Source of the DNA: Deltaproteobacteria bacterium
Lineage (GTDB): Bacteria > UBA10199 > JADFYH01
Length of the DNA: 64,000 bases
Assembly (NCBI GenBank): GCA_015233135.1
Contig: JADFYH010000005.1
Coordinates: 1 to 64,000, forward strand
Direction: 5' to 3'
Below the pieces are notes generated by a model, which saw nothing but the letters and a program-made list of their open reading frames with translations, was not told the DNA's origin and searched no databases. Positions 8,407-16,832 of the stretch are shown here, one piece after another. The translations under genes were made by a program, and so were the position numbers. Within the stretch, counting starts at the first letter, position 1; each line of letters opens with the position of its first letter.

Positions 8407-11400
8407 ATGAAACTCAAGCGCCACCCGTTATTGTCCGTTACCCTTTTGGGGGTCCTATCGCTGGCCAGCCTTCCCCTGCATTCGGCCAGTTCTGTCTTGC
8501 CGGTTCAGGGCTATATTGTTGATGCGACTAGCGGCAATCCCTTAACTAGCGATACTGCCATGGTTTTTAATCTGTACGCCACTTGTGACGATACCGCTCC
8601 CGTTGCCACCTTTAGCAAAACCGTCAGCTTCAGCTCGGGGGTTTATAATACCACCTTGGATCTCACGACTCTTGACACCACACATCAAGCCGCTGTGACT
8701 GCGGCCGATCATCTTTGCCTGGGCATTGCGGTCGGAAGCGATGCCGAGATGACCCCCCGATCGGAGTATGAATCGGGTGTGTATGCCCTGCATGCGAATA
8801 CGGCCACCAGCGCCACCACAGCCACCACGGCCACTACCGCTCTCACTTGTTCGGGTGTGGCTTCTACAGTCCCCGATGCCCTGGCAGGTACCGGGCTTAC
8901 TTCCAGTGGTGGACAAATCAACTTAAACACCGCTTCCAGCCTGAGCTGGTCGGGTTCCAATACCTACAGCGGTCAGGTGATTGTCTCCAAAGCCCCGGCC
9001 GACACCACTTCCGCAAACGCCGCTTTTCTGATTCAACCGGGGAGTGGTGCTGTTACCGGTGGAAAATTTTTGGCGGTGAAAGATGGTAGCACAGACCTTC
9101 TGACCGTAAATAAAGCCGGTGATCTTTATGCGGCGGGAGCAGTGAACCTGGCGGGAACAGTCACCTTGAGTAAGAGCAGCTATACCACCTGTGGCTCTTT
9201 AAGCACCGTTGCTGGCGTAGTCACCTGCGGCGTTGGGGGCTCCGGAATTACGGCACTCACGGCAGATGCTGGTGGCTCTGCAAATGGCTCAACAATTACT
9301 TTGGCGGGGGGTACCAATGGAATTGATACCGCTCGCAGTGGTGATATTATTACCCTCAATTTAGATACCACCGAGATTGGTACTAGCACCTTTGGTGCGG
9401 GTTCTGCTGATTTCGCCTGGACCTTTAATGTCTCGGGTGCAAACGACCCTCTACTGGCCTTTCTCGATGGTCTTGTTGGCATTAAAGGTTCTGGTGGTGC
9501 AAAGGCGGGCTTGGCCCTTTATGATAATGCCGGTACCCATTATGTGGATCTTAAAGCCCCTGATAGCGTAGCAAGCAATATCACTTTCACCCTCCCTGGG
9601 ACTGTTGGAAGTGCGAATCAAGTTTTAACCACAAATGGAAGCGATGGTACCTTAAGTTGGGCCGCCCCAGTGGTCTCTTCGCTAGATGGTGCTGTGATTG
9701 GTGGAAGTACTGCTGCTGCAGGAACTTTCACCACGTTACATGCAACTGGTGCGACTACGTTGGATGGAGATGTTGCAGTCAATACAAACAAATTTAATGT
9801 CACGGCATCTAATGGAAATACAGCAGTTGCAGGAACCCTAGGTGTGACGGGAGATGTTGCTATCAACACCAATAAATTTACCGTGACAGGAACAAGTGGA
9901 AATACAGTAGTGGCGGGGACTCTCAGCACAGCTGGACAAGCTCTGTTTACTAAAAATCCTGGTGATGGAGGGACAGATACCACCTCTGGTAGTGCCTCTG
10001 TACTAATTCAACCTTCGACTGCAGCACAAACAAATGAAAAACTTCTTGCGATTAAAACCAGCGGTGGCATTTCTGAGCTATTCACCGTCGATTATGAAGG
10101 GGATACCGTTATTGCGGGAACCCTAAACGTGACAGGAGGTATCACGGGTGCAATTACAGGAAACGCTGATACGGCGACGGCTTTGGCTGCAACTCCTAGC
10201 GGCTGTACAAATCAATTTGCCAGCAGTATTGCTGCCAATGGTAACCTCGGGTGTGCATCTGTTATAAACGCCGATATTGGTGTAGGTGCCGCGATTGCTT
10301 ACAGTAAATTGGCCTCACTAAGTACAGGACAAATTCTAGTTGGAAATTCCGGAACTCCAACTGCAACCACAATGGGAGGTGATGCAAGCATCGGAGCTAC
10401 GGGTACAGTAACCGTTACAGGTGCCTCTGGAGCTTTTGCTGTAACGGGGCAGACGACGGTTGAATCACCAGGGACAGCACTTGCGCCCTCAATTGCTTTT
10501 ACAGGAGATGCGGACACAGGAATATACAATCCTAGCTCAAATGTGATTGGTTTTTCGGTTGGTAATTCTGAACAGGTAACCATAACAAGTACAGGTATTA
10601 ATGCTGCTGCAATTGGAGCAACTACACCAAGCACTGGTAAATTTACGACCTTAGAAACAAGCAGCACAGCCACCATTGATGGGCAACTTTTTGCCGATGG
10701 GCAAGCTAAGTTTATACATAATGGAGATGCCTCTGCTAACAATGCCGCTGTACTGATTGAACCTACGGGCACAACCGCAGATCAGATATTGCTTGCGATT
10801 GAAAATAACGGTGGATCACCTCTTTTCACCGTCGATTATGAAGGGGATACAGCGATAACAGGAGACATTGCTGTCAACACCAACAAATTTAATGTGACGG
10901 GAAGTTCAGGAAATACTGCAATAAATGGCACCCTCGGGGTTATCGGGAACGCTACTTTTGGAGATGTTGCTGGTTCAAACCGTGGCATAATAAAAATGTA
11001 TTCTAATACTGCTGGGAAATATGTAACCTTTACCCCTGCAGATGCTATGGGTGGGCCTGTCAATTACATCCTTCCTGTCGGTGATGGATCTGGTGTGAAT
11101 GAATTTTTGAAAACAGACGGAGCTGGTAACTTAAGTTGGGCAGCCCCAGCTGCTGCTACCTCGGTTGCTGCTGACTCGGTAGCTCTGGGAACCGATACTA
11201 CAGGAAATTATGTGGCGACAATTGCAGCAGGTACAGGCGTTACGGTTTCGGGCTCTGGTTCTGAAACTGCGGCAGTTACCGTAGGATTGAGTTATTCGGA
11301 TACCTTAGCTTCTAACACTTTCACTGCAGGTCAGGCGGTGTTTGATTCGAGTGATGCACAGGGTGGTGTTTTGTTTGAAGGAGCAACGGTGAACTCATTT

Positions 11401-12504
11401 CAAACTCTTTTAACGGTTGCCGAGCCCACGGCTGATCGCACTCTCACGCTTCCCAATGAATCGGGAACTATCTTGAGTACTGCAGGTATCAATGCTACTA
11501 CAATTGGAGCAACTACACCAAGCACTGGTAAATTTACTACGCTAACTGTTTCAAGCGGCCAGACGAATTTAGCCGCAGGCACTAACGCTCTCCCAGGATT
11601 AATCTTTGGTGACGCTGACCATGATACAGGGATATTCCAGCCTGCCGATGATGTCCTCGGCTTCTCAGCCGACGGAGTTGAACGGGCAAGGATAACAGCC
11701 ACAGGGTTAAGAGTGGGTGATAGTAACGGTGGTTACTTTACCGTGGATGGAACTACTGGTAACGCTACCACTCAAGGATACTTAATCTCTCAGGCTGATG
11801 TTGGTCATACTAAGGGTGGTTTTCTGCTTGAGGAGTCGACTGGGTACCCTACTTTTTATGTGGCTCATGATGGAGGTTTGGGGATCTTAAATGGTTTACA
11901 TGCTGGTGGTGATGATTCCTTTGATCCACCCGTTTTTGCTGTGAGTAATCTTGGTGCGTTGAATGCTGTAGCAATAGATAGTACCCCGATTGGAGGAACA
12001 ACCCCCGCTGCTGGACATTTCACTACCCTAGATGCAACAGCAGGTAATGGCCTTGACGCCGCTTCAGCGGGTGCTTTAAATATAGGCGCTACTACAGCAA
12101 CCTCAGTGAATGTGGGTAATGCCGGTGCAACAACTACGGTGGTTGGGAATCTAGATGTTGCTAAAAATGTGAGATTAACTCCCCCTGCGTCAGTTATTCA
12201 CATTACAGCTGATAATCAAGTTGTTGCAGAATCGGGAAATACTGGGCAGTCCTATATTAGATTGGACTCAGATAATGCAGTAGCGGCAAACCGTACCATC
12301 GTTCTTACACAATCAACCCGTGAAGGCCAAGTTCTTATAATCGAGTGGGTTGGAGCAAATGCAGGCGAAATCTTGAATAATGGTGCACTATCTGGTGGTG
12401 GTGACATTCGCTTAAGTGCGGATTGGACGCCAACACAGTATAGTACTTTGACTTTGATTAGTAATGGTACTGAGTGGTTAGAAACAGCACGGAGTATTCA
12501 TTAA
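8407..12504 (+). CDS. Giant repetitive surface/fibre-like protein
   Basis: A 1365-residue protein with an N-terminal signal peptide (MKLKRHPLLSVTLLGVLSLA, cleavage near PLHSAS) and SD GAGGAG 8 nt upstream. After an N-terminal domain with a VPVQGYIVDATSG motif, the chain is built of degenerate beta-rich repeats: VNTNKFNVTxSxGNTAVAGTL, GATTPSTGKFTTL, FTVDYEGDT and ILPxGDGSGxNEFLKTDGxGxLSWAAP. These resemble phage tail-fibre or large exported fibre proteins. The C-terminus is compact and not a recognised autotransporter barrel or S74 chaperone. It is probably secreted or surface-exposed. Codon use drifts in the central repeats, suggesting internal duplication. Repeat A, a terminator, follows directly. 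Confidence 0.7.
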   Translation: MKLKRHPLLSVTLLGVLSLASLPLHSASSVLPVQGYIVDATSGNPLTSDTAMVFNLYATCDDTAPVATFSKTVSFSSGVYNTTLDLTTLDTTHQAAVTAADHLCLGIAVGSDAEMTPRSEYESGVYALHANTATSATTATTATTALTCSGVASTVPDALAGTGLTSSGGQINLNTASSLSWSGSNTYSGQVIVSKAPADTTSANAAFLIQPGSGAVTGGKFLAVKDGSTDLLTVNKAGDLYAAGAVNLAGTVTLSKSSYTTCGSLSTVAGVVTCGVGGSGITALTADAGGSANGSTITLAGGTNGIDTARSGDIITLNLDTTEIGTSTFGAGSADFAWTFNVSGANDPLLAFLDGLVGIKGSGGAKAGLALYDNAGTHYVDLKAPDSVASNITFTLPGTVGSANQVLTTNGSDGTLSWAAPVVSSLDGAVIGGSTAAAGTFTTLHATGATTLDGDVAVNTNKFNVTASNGNTAVAGTLGVTGDVAINTNKFTVTGTSGNTVVAGTLSTAGQALFTKNPGDGGTDTTSGSASVLIQPSTAAQTNEKLLAIKTSGGISELFTVDYEGDTVIAGTLNVTGGITGAITGNADTATALAATPSGCTNQFASSIAANGNLGCASVINADIGVGAAIAYSKLASLSTGQILVGNSGTPTATTMGGDASIGATGTVTVTGASGAFAVTGQTTVESPGTALAPSIAFTGDADTGIYNPSSNVIGFSVGNSEQVTITSTGINAAAIGATTPSTGKFTTLETSSTATIDGQLFADGQAKFIHNGDASANNAAVLIEPTGTTADQILLAIENNGGSPLFTVDYEGDTAITGDIAVNTNKFNVTGSSGNTAINGTLGVIGNATFGDVAGSNRGIIKMYSNTAGKYVTFTPADAMGGPVNYILPVGDGSGVNEFLKTDGAGNLSWAAPAAATSVAADSVALGTDTTGNYVATIAAGTGVTVSGSGSETAAVTVGLSYSDTLASNTFTAGQAVFDSSDAQGGVLFEGATVNSFQTLLTVAEPTADRTLTLPNESGTILSTAGINATTIGATTPSTGKFTTLTVSSGQTNLAAGTNALPGLIFGDADHDTGIFQPADDVLGFSADGVERARITATGLRVGDSNGGYFTVDGTTGNATTQGYLISQADVGHTKGGFLLEESTGYPTFYVAHDGGLGILNGLHAGGDDSFDPPVFAVSNLGALNAVAIDSTPIGGTTPAAGHFTTLDATAGNGLDAASAGALNIGATTATSVNVGNAGATTTVVGNLDVAKNVRLTPPASVIHITADNQVVAESGNTGQSYIRLDSDNAVAANRTIVLTQSTREGQVLIIEWVGANAGEILNNGALSGGGDIRLSADWTPTQYSTLTLISNGTEWLETARSIH

Positions 12505-12519
12505 TTTGATCAAATAAAA

Positions 12520-12603
12520 AAACAGTGACAGAGGAAAACTCATTTTCCTCACCCCAGCTTGCAAAAAAGCCCTCCGAGGATGAATCGGGGGGCTTTTTTT
12601 TTT
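12520..12603 (+). repeat. Cassette-array repeat A (two-hairpin terminator)
   Basis: First of six copies of an ~80-bp unit: GTGACAGAGG, hairpin 1 (GAGGAAAA-CTCA-TTTTCCTC), ACCCCAGCTTGC, then hairpin 2 (AAAAAAGCCCTCCGA / TCGGGGGGCTTTTTT). Hairpin 2 is a bidirectional rho-independent terminator. This copy directly follows the surface-protein stop codon and may be the ancestral terminator. Confidence 0.8.
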
Positions 12604-12607
12604 GTGA

Positions 12608-13069
12608 TCAAATTCTATGATCGAGCTCTTTAATTTTAAGATCCTGTTTTTCAACTTTTTCAACTACTTGATCTATCTTGTCATTTAACTCTTCGCGGGT
12701 TTCTCCTAATTCTTGACGTGTTTTTTTCAATTCTTCCTCCAATCGATCAAATCTTTTATCTACAGCATCAAATTTTTTATCTACAGCATCAAATCTTTTG
12801 TCTATGCTATCAAATTTTTTATCTACTGCCAAAAACCTCATATCCACTTGTTGAAAAGATCTACTTACCTCCATCTTAAACTCATTCAACTCTTTTGAAA
12901 TTTCTTTCGAAAGCTCCTTTTTTTGAAGATCGGTATTTTCATTCACGGCCTTCAACTGACTTCGAATATCTTCCAGAACAATAGCCAGATAACGGTCTTT
13001 TTCAGGAGTATCTTTTAGAGTAGAATTCTTGGTTTTTGATTTTATTTTTTTGTTTTTTTCTGTTGCCAT
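12608..13069 (-). CDS. Coiled-coil hypothetical protein
   Basis: A 153-residue, highly charged protein. The N-terminal ~25 residues are Lys/Thr-rich and the rest is predicted continuous coiled coil, including tandem 7-residue units of the form DKKFDAVDKRFDAVD in the middle. It has no signal peptide, TM segment or catalytic motif. Similar coiled-coil proteins with repeated D-x-R-F units are common but functionally unassigned. It is the sole gene between terminator repeats A and B, reading against the repeat orientation. Confidence 0.6.
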   Translation of the reverse strand: MATEKNKKIKSKTKNSTLKDTPEKDRYLAIVLEDIRSQLKAVNENTDLQKKELSKEISKELNEFKMEVSRSFQQVDMRFLAVDKKFDSIDKRFDAVDKKFDAVDKRFDRLEEELKKTRQELGETREELNDKIDQVVEKVEKQDLKIKELDHRI

Positions 13070-13130
13070 TTTTTACCTCGTTTTTAGCCAATTCTCGGCC
13101 ATACGAGAATAAAGGGGAGAAGTAAAACGG

Positions 13131-13207
13131 AAAAAATAAAAAACTCATTTTCCTCACCCCCGCTTACAAAAAAGCCCTCCGAGGATGAATCGGGGGGCTT
13201 TTTTTTT
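13131..13207 (+). repeat. Cassette-array repeat B (5'-truncated)
   Basis: Matches the repeat unit from AACTCATTTTCCTCACCCC to the terminator T-run but lacks the GTGAC-GAGGAG start, so hairpin 1 is lost while terminator hairpin 2 is intact. Confidence 0.75.
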
Positions 13208-13216
13208 GGGTAGTTT

Positions 13217-13588
13217 TCAGGTGATAACTAATTCCAGAGTGACATGATCTGAAAGTAGAATGGGTTTCACTTGTTTTCTATTGGCTCGTGTCTCTTCAAG
13301 CTCTACCAGCCCAACTTCTGAAAGATAAAACAAATCTTGTGATACATTTTTCATGTCTTTGTTCAGAGCTTTGGCAAGTTCGTAGATAGAGCCTGGTTGT
13401 TTTTGTTTTAAATAGCGGAGAATTCTGATACGTTCCGGTGTCAGAATTTTTCGAACGGCTTCCAGACTTGAAAAATAAATTCCACTTTTGGTCTTACCCC
13501 CCTTGCCATTTTGAGCCTTTTTGAAGGCCTTTGAAAAATCCTTCAGCCCTTCGTCTAATGTTTTAATTCTTATGGTCTTTGCTTTCAT
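13217..13588 (-). CDS. TumA-like winged-helix antitoxin
   Basis: A 123-residue protein. The C-terminal two-thirds is an ArsR/MarR-like winged helix: LTPERIRILRYLKQKQPGSIYELAKALNKDMKNVSQDLFYLSEVGLVEL. It overlaps the upstream toxin-like gene by 4 bp, the usual toxin-first TumE-TumA order. The product probably neutralises the toxin and represses the module promoter at 13881-13900. A relic of a second copy of its 3' end lies at 14144-14188, beyond repeat C. Confidence 0.65.
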   Translation of the reverse strand: MKAKTIRIKTLDEGLKDFSKAFKKAQNGKGGKTKSGIYFSSLEAVRKILTPERIRILRYLKQKQPGSIYELAKALNKDMKNVSQDLFYLSEVGLVELEETRANRKQVKPILLSDHVTLELVIT

Positions 13589-13863
13589 ATTAAAAATTTC
13601 TCCACATCCGTTTTAAAATCCTGAATTAATTTTTGAATACTCATCCATTCATACTCAGTCTCAGTTTTTCCGTAATGCCTATGTGGCCCTTTTGGAAAAT
13701 GATTGTCATAACCTACCAACACTTCGCCATTTTTAACCAGGTAAAGAGAGTATTTCACTCCCAATGGATAATGAGTTGTTTTCTCTAGCTGCCATATTTT
13801 TATTTCTACCACTGAGGCATCTTCGTTAATAATTTTCTCGTGAAGCAATAAACCGGCTTTCAT
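13585..13863 (-). CDS. TumE-like (DUF6516) toxin
   Basis: A 92-residue protein with start ATG 13863, preceded by GGAG at 7 nt. The segment VLVGYDNHFPKGPHRHYGKTE matches the signature of the TumE/DUF6516 family (GYDN-x-H/KG-x-HRHY), proposed type II toxins, possibly nucleases. The 4-bp overlap with the helix-turn-helix partner supports a toxin-antitoxin module. Reading direction is opposite to the flanking terminator repeats B and C, which isolate the module. Confidence 0.65.
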   Translation of the reverse strand: MKAGLLLHEKIINEDASVVEIKIWQLEKTTHYPLGVKYSLYLVKNGEVLVGYDNHFPKGPHRHYGKTETEYEWMSIQKLIQDFKTDVEKFLI

Positions 13864-13880
13864 GATCAAACTCCATATAG

Positions 13881-13900
13881 GGTATCATATACCTATTATA
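13881..13900 (-). promoter_or_regulatory. TumEA promoter and palindromic operator
   Basis: On the minus strand a perfect -10 TATAAT (13900-13895) is followed directly by the palindrome GGTATATGATACC (13893-13881), 18 nt before the toxin ATG. This is a plausible autoregulatory site for the winged-helix antitoxin. No good -35 is visible. Confidence 0.5.
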
Positions 13901-14040
13901 GGGCAACAAGAATTAGATGAAGTTTGATGAAGCAATGACTGTGCCACAGGAATAGGTGCATTAAAATGAAATTTAGATGAACCAAGTGTCCGAATTCTGG
14001 ACAGGGGAGTTGGATTTTCAGAATAAAAAATAGAAAAAAC

Positions 14041-14139
14041 AAAAAACAGTGACGGAGGAGAACTCATTCGGAGGAGAACTCATTTTCCTCACCCCAGCTT
14101 GCAAAAAAGCCCTCCGAGGATGAATCGGGGGGCTTTTTT
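14041..14139 (+). repeat. Cassette-array repeat C with internal duplication
   Basis: Full repeat unit in which CGGAGGAGAACTCATT is tandemly duplicated (about 14053-14084) before hairpin 1. The terminator hairpin is intact. The non-coding stretch 13901-14040 between the TumE promoter and this repeat contains nothing else I can identify. Confidence 0.75.
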
Positions 14140-14143
14140 AATT

Positions 14144-14188
14144 TCAGGTGATGATTAATTCCCGTGTGGTCGCTGTCTCACATTTGGG
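14144..14188 (-). pseudogene. Relic of a TumA-like 3' end
   Basis: Directly after repeat C, the minus strand reads PKCETATTRELIIT-stop. At DNA level about 25 of the last 30 nt match the end of the TumA-like gene (TTCAGGTGATAACTAATTCC...), in the same position relative to its repeat. No start or upstream part remains. It marks a former second module that was replaced. Confidence 0.5.
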
Positions 14189-14225
14189 GTTTTAGTTTTG
14201 TTGAACGTGTGGAATTGTTGGGAAA

Positions 14226-14543
14226 TTAAGCAGCGCTTTTGGATAGAGATTGAATGGACAAACGAAATCCTAACCCCTGCAAAATAGCTCCCACTGTTTC
14301 TATTGTGGGATTACCTTTTGCAGAAAGGGCTTTATATAAGTTTTGTCTATTTAATAAGGTGCGCTCGGATAGCCTAGAGAGGCCTCCCTGAGCTTCAGCA
14401 ACATCACGAATGGCTTGAAGGAAGCTAGCCTTGTCTTGATCTTTTTCATATTCTTCCAAGGCTACCTCTAAGTAAATTTTAGCAGCTTTTTTGGTGTTTA
14501 ATTTGCCGATATGATACTCTCTAAATTTTTTTAAATTTTTCAT
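14226..14543 (-). CDS. HigA-like antitoxin
   Basis: A 105-residue protein with an Xre-type helix-turn-helix in the second half (GGLSRLSERTLLNRQNLYKALSAKGNPTIETVGAILQGLGFRLSI), the pattern of HigA-like addiction-module antidotes. It overlaps the upstream toxin by 4 bp (toxin first, as in higBA). It lies between array repeats C and D. Confidence 0.8.
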   Translation of the reverse strand: MKNLKKFREYHIGKLNTKKAAKIYLEVALEEYEKDQDKASFLQAIRDVAEAQGGLSRLSERTLLNRQNLYKALSAKGNPTIETVGAILQGLGFRLSIQSLSKSAA

Positions 14544-14875
14544 TTTTTACCCCTGAGAAAGTTATTCCAATACTCTTTTGCTTTTTTTATATCTTTACTT
14601 TGAGAACTCTTATCTCCTCCATTCAAAAGAAGGATTAACTTGTTTTTTTCTCTTCCAAAGTAAATTCTATAACCCGGTCCAAAAAAGAATCTTAATTCTT
14701 GGACCCCATCTCCTACAGAAGAATGATCTCCAAAATTTCCCTTTTCTAATCGTGTCAAGCGATGACGAATTCGAGCTTGATCTTTAAGATCTAATCCTTC
14801 TAACCAGTCTATAAAATAGGACTTCCCTGATTCATTTTGATAAAATTCAATTTCGAATAAAATATCATCTGCCAT
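14540..14875 (-). CDS. RelE/HigB-family toxin
   Basis: A 111-residue protein with the RelE/HigB fold: SYFIDWLEGLDLKDQARIRHRLTRLEKGNFGD, then VQELRFFFGPGYRIYFGREKNKLILLLNGGDKSSQ-x-DI-x-KAKEY, the conserved end of this mRNA-interferase family. It is the first gene of the higBA pair. ATG 14875 lies only 5 nt after the -10 box, so the message is probably leaderless. Confidence 0.85.
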   Translation of the reverse strand: MADDILFEIEFYQNESGKSYFIDWLEGLDLKDQARIRHRLTRLEKGNFGDHSSVGDGVQELRFFFGPGYRIYFGREKNKLILLLNGGDKSSQSKDIKKAKEYWNNFLRGKK

Positions 14876-14880
14876 GATTG

Positions 14881-14909
14881 ATTGTCTTTTTTAAGCGACA
14901 GAGTGTCAA
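14881..14909 (-). promoter_or_regulatory. Leaderless promoter of the higBA module
   Basis: Minus strand: -35 TTGACA (14909-14904), 17-bp spacer, -10 GACAAT (14886-14881), then 5 nt to ATG 14875. Spacing and -35 match are good. A transcription start at or next to the ATG is inferred. Confidence 0.6.
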
Positions 14910-14916
14910 TCGAAAT

Positions 14917-15001
14917 AAAAAGAATGGTGACGGAGGAGAACTTATTTCCTCACCAATTTGCAAAAAAGCCCTCCGAGGATGAATCGGGGGGCTTTTTTTT
15001 T
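14917..15001 (+). repeat. Cassette-array repeat D
   Basis: Full unit with small changes (GAACTTATTTCCTCACCAATTTGC) and an intact terminator hairpin. The bases after the T-run (TGTGATCA) are shared with repeat A, so homology extends slightly beyond the unit there. Confidence 0.75.
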
Positions 15002-15088
15002 GTGATCAGCATCCTAAGGATTGACAATAGAGATCATCTGTTGCACCATGATCCTCAATACTACCCCTGTTGCCTCGGCACAGGGCGC

Positions 15089-15117
15089 AGGCCGCCTTCG
15101 GGCGGCTTTTGCTTTTC
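15089..15117 (+). terminator. Rho-independent terminator ahead of the NYN gene
   Basis: GCCGCC-TTCG-GGCGGC is followed by a T-rich tract (CTTTTGCTTTTC). It lies between repeat D and the NYN gene and would stop read-through from the left. The NYN gene has its own -10 (TATAAT at 15121) 8 nt before its ATG. Confidence 0.7.
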
Positions 15118-15134
15118 TAATATAATTTCATTTC

Positions 15135-15758
15135 ATGAAAACAAATATTTACGTAGATGCTTTTAATCTTTATTTTGGAGCTCTTAAGGGAACACCATTC
15201 AAATGGTTGAATCTTGCCAACATGTGCAAGGTGATGCTGCCAAAAAATCAAATTCATAAAATAAAATATTTTACAGCCCTTGTGAAACCCAGACCTAATG
15301 ACCCTCAACAACCTATTCGACAGCAAACTTATCTTCGGGCACTTCGGCTACTACCTAATGTAGAAATTATTTTGGGGCATTATCTCAGCCATGAAGTCAT
15401 GATGCCATTAGCAGACTCCCCACGTAATAAACCAAAATATGTTAAGGTTATCAAAACTGAAGAAAAAGGATCTAATGTAAATCTTGCAACTCATCTTTTG
15501 CAAGATGCCTATAAGAATGATTTTGAAGTAGCAGTAGTGATTTCAAACGATTCGGATTTACTGGCACCTATTCAGATCATCAGAACAGATTTTAGAAAAA
15601 AAGTAGGAATATTAAATCCACATAAACATCCGAGCCAAACCTTGTTAAGAAATTCTGACTTTTTCAAAACGATTCGACCTAGCGCTTTGAAAGAATCATT
15701 ATTTCCTTCAAGCTTAAATGATTCTATAGGCGAATTTCATAAGCCAACCAATTGGTAG
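15135..15758 (+). CDS. NYN/PIN-like ribonuclease-domain protein
   Basis: A 207-residue NYN-domain protein. The PIN-like acidic residues are visible in IYVDAFNLYF (N-terminal Asp), EKGSNVNLATHLLQDAY (central Glu and Asp) and ISNDSDLLAPI (Asp pair), consistent with a metal-dependent RNase of the LabA/NYN group. It is the only plus-strand gene of the cassette array, preceded by terminator 15089-15117 and a perfect -10 TATAAT at 15121. No antitoxin-like partner is present. Such genes are frequent in accessory regions and may act in RNA decay or defence; the role here is unknown. Confidence 0.75.
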   Translation: MKTNIYVDAFNLYFGALKGTPFKWLNLANMCKVMLPKNQIHKIKYFTALVKPRPNDPQQPIRQQTYLRALRLLPNVEIILGHYLSHEVMMPLADSPRNKPKYVKVIKTEEKGSNVNLATHLLQDAYKNDFEVAVVISNDSDLLAPIQIIRTDFRKKVGILNPHKHPSQTLLRNSDFFKTIRPSALKESLFPSSLNDSIGEFHKPTNW

Positions 15759-15766
15759 CGCCGTAC

Positions 15767-16039
15767 AAAAAAAACGGTGACGGAAGAGAACTCATTTTCC
15801 TCACCCCAGCTTGCAAAAAAGCCCTCCGAGGAACCTAGATTCGGCAGTAACCGAATCTAGCAAGCCTTTGCAATTGTCCCAGCTCTTCGTTGGGAGCCAT
15901 TCCCCCGTCAGTCCACGTAGCGCATGCTACGCCTCCTTCCGGGCGAATGGCCCCCGCCTCAATCTGGAACAATTTCAAAACCTTGACCTGGAAAAAGCGA
16001 TACAACTGCTTTTTCCAGGATGAATCGGGGGGCTTTTTT
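15767..16039 (+). repeat. Cassette-array repeat E carrying the 185-bp insert
   Basis: Repeat unit whose terminator loop is split at AGG by a 185-bp sequence (15832-16016), with AGG on both sides (15829-15831 and 16017-16019). Arms of the interrupted terminator remain on either side. Confidence 0.8.
15832..16016. mobile_element. 185-bp structured insert, copy 1
   Basis: Non-coding, multi-hairpin sequence: CTAGATTCGG/CCGAATCTAG with a 6-nt loop; a long interrupted stem AATTGTCCCAG...CTGGAACAATT enclosing CCATTC/GAATGG and CGTAGC-GCAT-GCTACG; and a final hairpin GGAAAAAGC/GCTTTTTCC. It is flanked by AGG on both sides. Copy 2 at 16900-17084 differs at two positions. It could be a MITE-like element or a small structured RNA. 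Confidence 0.55.
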
Positions 16040-16138
16040 AATTAGAAAACAAAATGGTAAGGCAATTTGGGAAACTGTGTGATTTCCCATGAGATTGAAA
16101 TTCAGCTGTTGCAATCCAGGTTTCACTGACGCGCTGAA

Positions 16139-16606
16139 TTAATCTTTAGAGGACGACTTTTGTAATGCCAATTGTCTTTGAATTTCTTCCAAATAACGTA
16201 GATCTTCCAAATCTTTGGGGCGAGCGGCAGCTTTTTTCATTTTGATGAGGTCGTCTAAAGAGGCAAAGTAAGTGGGCTCTCCCTCGAACATACCACGCAC
16301 TTTATTTTTTAGTCCTTTTTCTGTTTCTATTCCCTTGGCTGTGGGATGAATATCCAAGGCATACCAGTATTGGCGAAAGAGAATTTTTTTGGTCTGGAAA
16401 TCTTCGAGGCTTGCATCGCTGGTGTCGTAACCAAATTTTTCGAGTGCCTTCCTGGCTCTGCTAATATTTTCTTCGCTTGGATTGATCAGGATGTCGATGT
16501 CCTGAGTCGCTCGGACATGACCATGATGGGCACAGGCTTCAGCGCCAATGAGCATATACTCAGTGTGCACTTCGTTTAATAATTTGATAAGGTCTTCTCG
16601 TTTCAT
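16139..16606 (-). CDS. MNT-type nucleotidyltransferase-fold protein
   Basis: A 155-residue protein from ATG 16606 (SD AGGA 4-5 nt upstream). The motif YMLIGAEACAHHGHVRATQDIDILI contains the G-x-A, H-x-H-G and RAT-x-DIDI elements of nucleotidyltransferase-fold proteins of the AbiEii/DUF6036 type. A C-terminal LDDLIKMKKAAARPKDLEDLRYLEEI helix is also typical. Partnered with the small upstream gene, whose 3' end it overlaps by 47 bp. Such pairs resemble MNT/HEPN or AbiE-type toxin-antitoxin systems, but the partner is not a recognised HEPN protein. Confidence 0.65.
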   Translation of the reverse strand: MKREDLIKLLNEVHTEYMLIGAEACAHHGHVRATQDIDILINPSEENISRARKALEKFGYDTSDASLEDFQTKKILFRQYWYALDIHPTAKGIETEKGLKNKVRGMFEGEPTYFASLDDLIKMKKAAARPKDLEDLRYLEEIQRQLALQKSSSKD

Positions 16607-16748
16607 ATTTTCCTGCAAGTTTTAAAACATGTTCGGAAAGTAAGTGAAGTTTCTTGATTCTATCTTCTGGTTTAATTGTCAAAGCGCACTTTACCTCAAA
16701 TTCCAGCTCTTTTTGAAGGTCCTCTTTATCTAAAATAAGCATGGGCAT
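16560..16748 (-). CDS. Small partner of the nucleotidyltransferase gene
   Basis: A 62-residue protein from ATG 16748, chosen because AGGAG lies 7 nt upstream; a TTG start at 16808 would add 20 residues. The predicted helical chain (LQKELEFEVKCALTIKPEDRIKKLHLLSEHVLKLAGKY, in two parts) matches no domain I know. The long overlap with the next gene suggests translational coupling. Size and position suit an antitoxin-like or accessory partner, but this is inference. Confidence 0.5.
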   Translation of the reverse strand: MPMLILDKEDLQKELEFEVKCALTIKPEDRIKKLHLLSEHVLKLAGKYETRRPYQIIKRSAH

Positions 16749-16832
16749 AGCTTGACTCCTGCTTTGGAGGTGTTCCACTTCGATGTCCGATGCATTTTCA
16801 TTGTTCAATTTTACGAAGGACTTTTCAACTAT

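Noticed and set aside
10299-10772. Minus-strand reading frame inside the surface protein
   Set aside because: Low-complexity Val/Pro/Ala product caused by the repeats of the coding strand.
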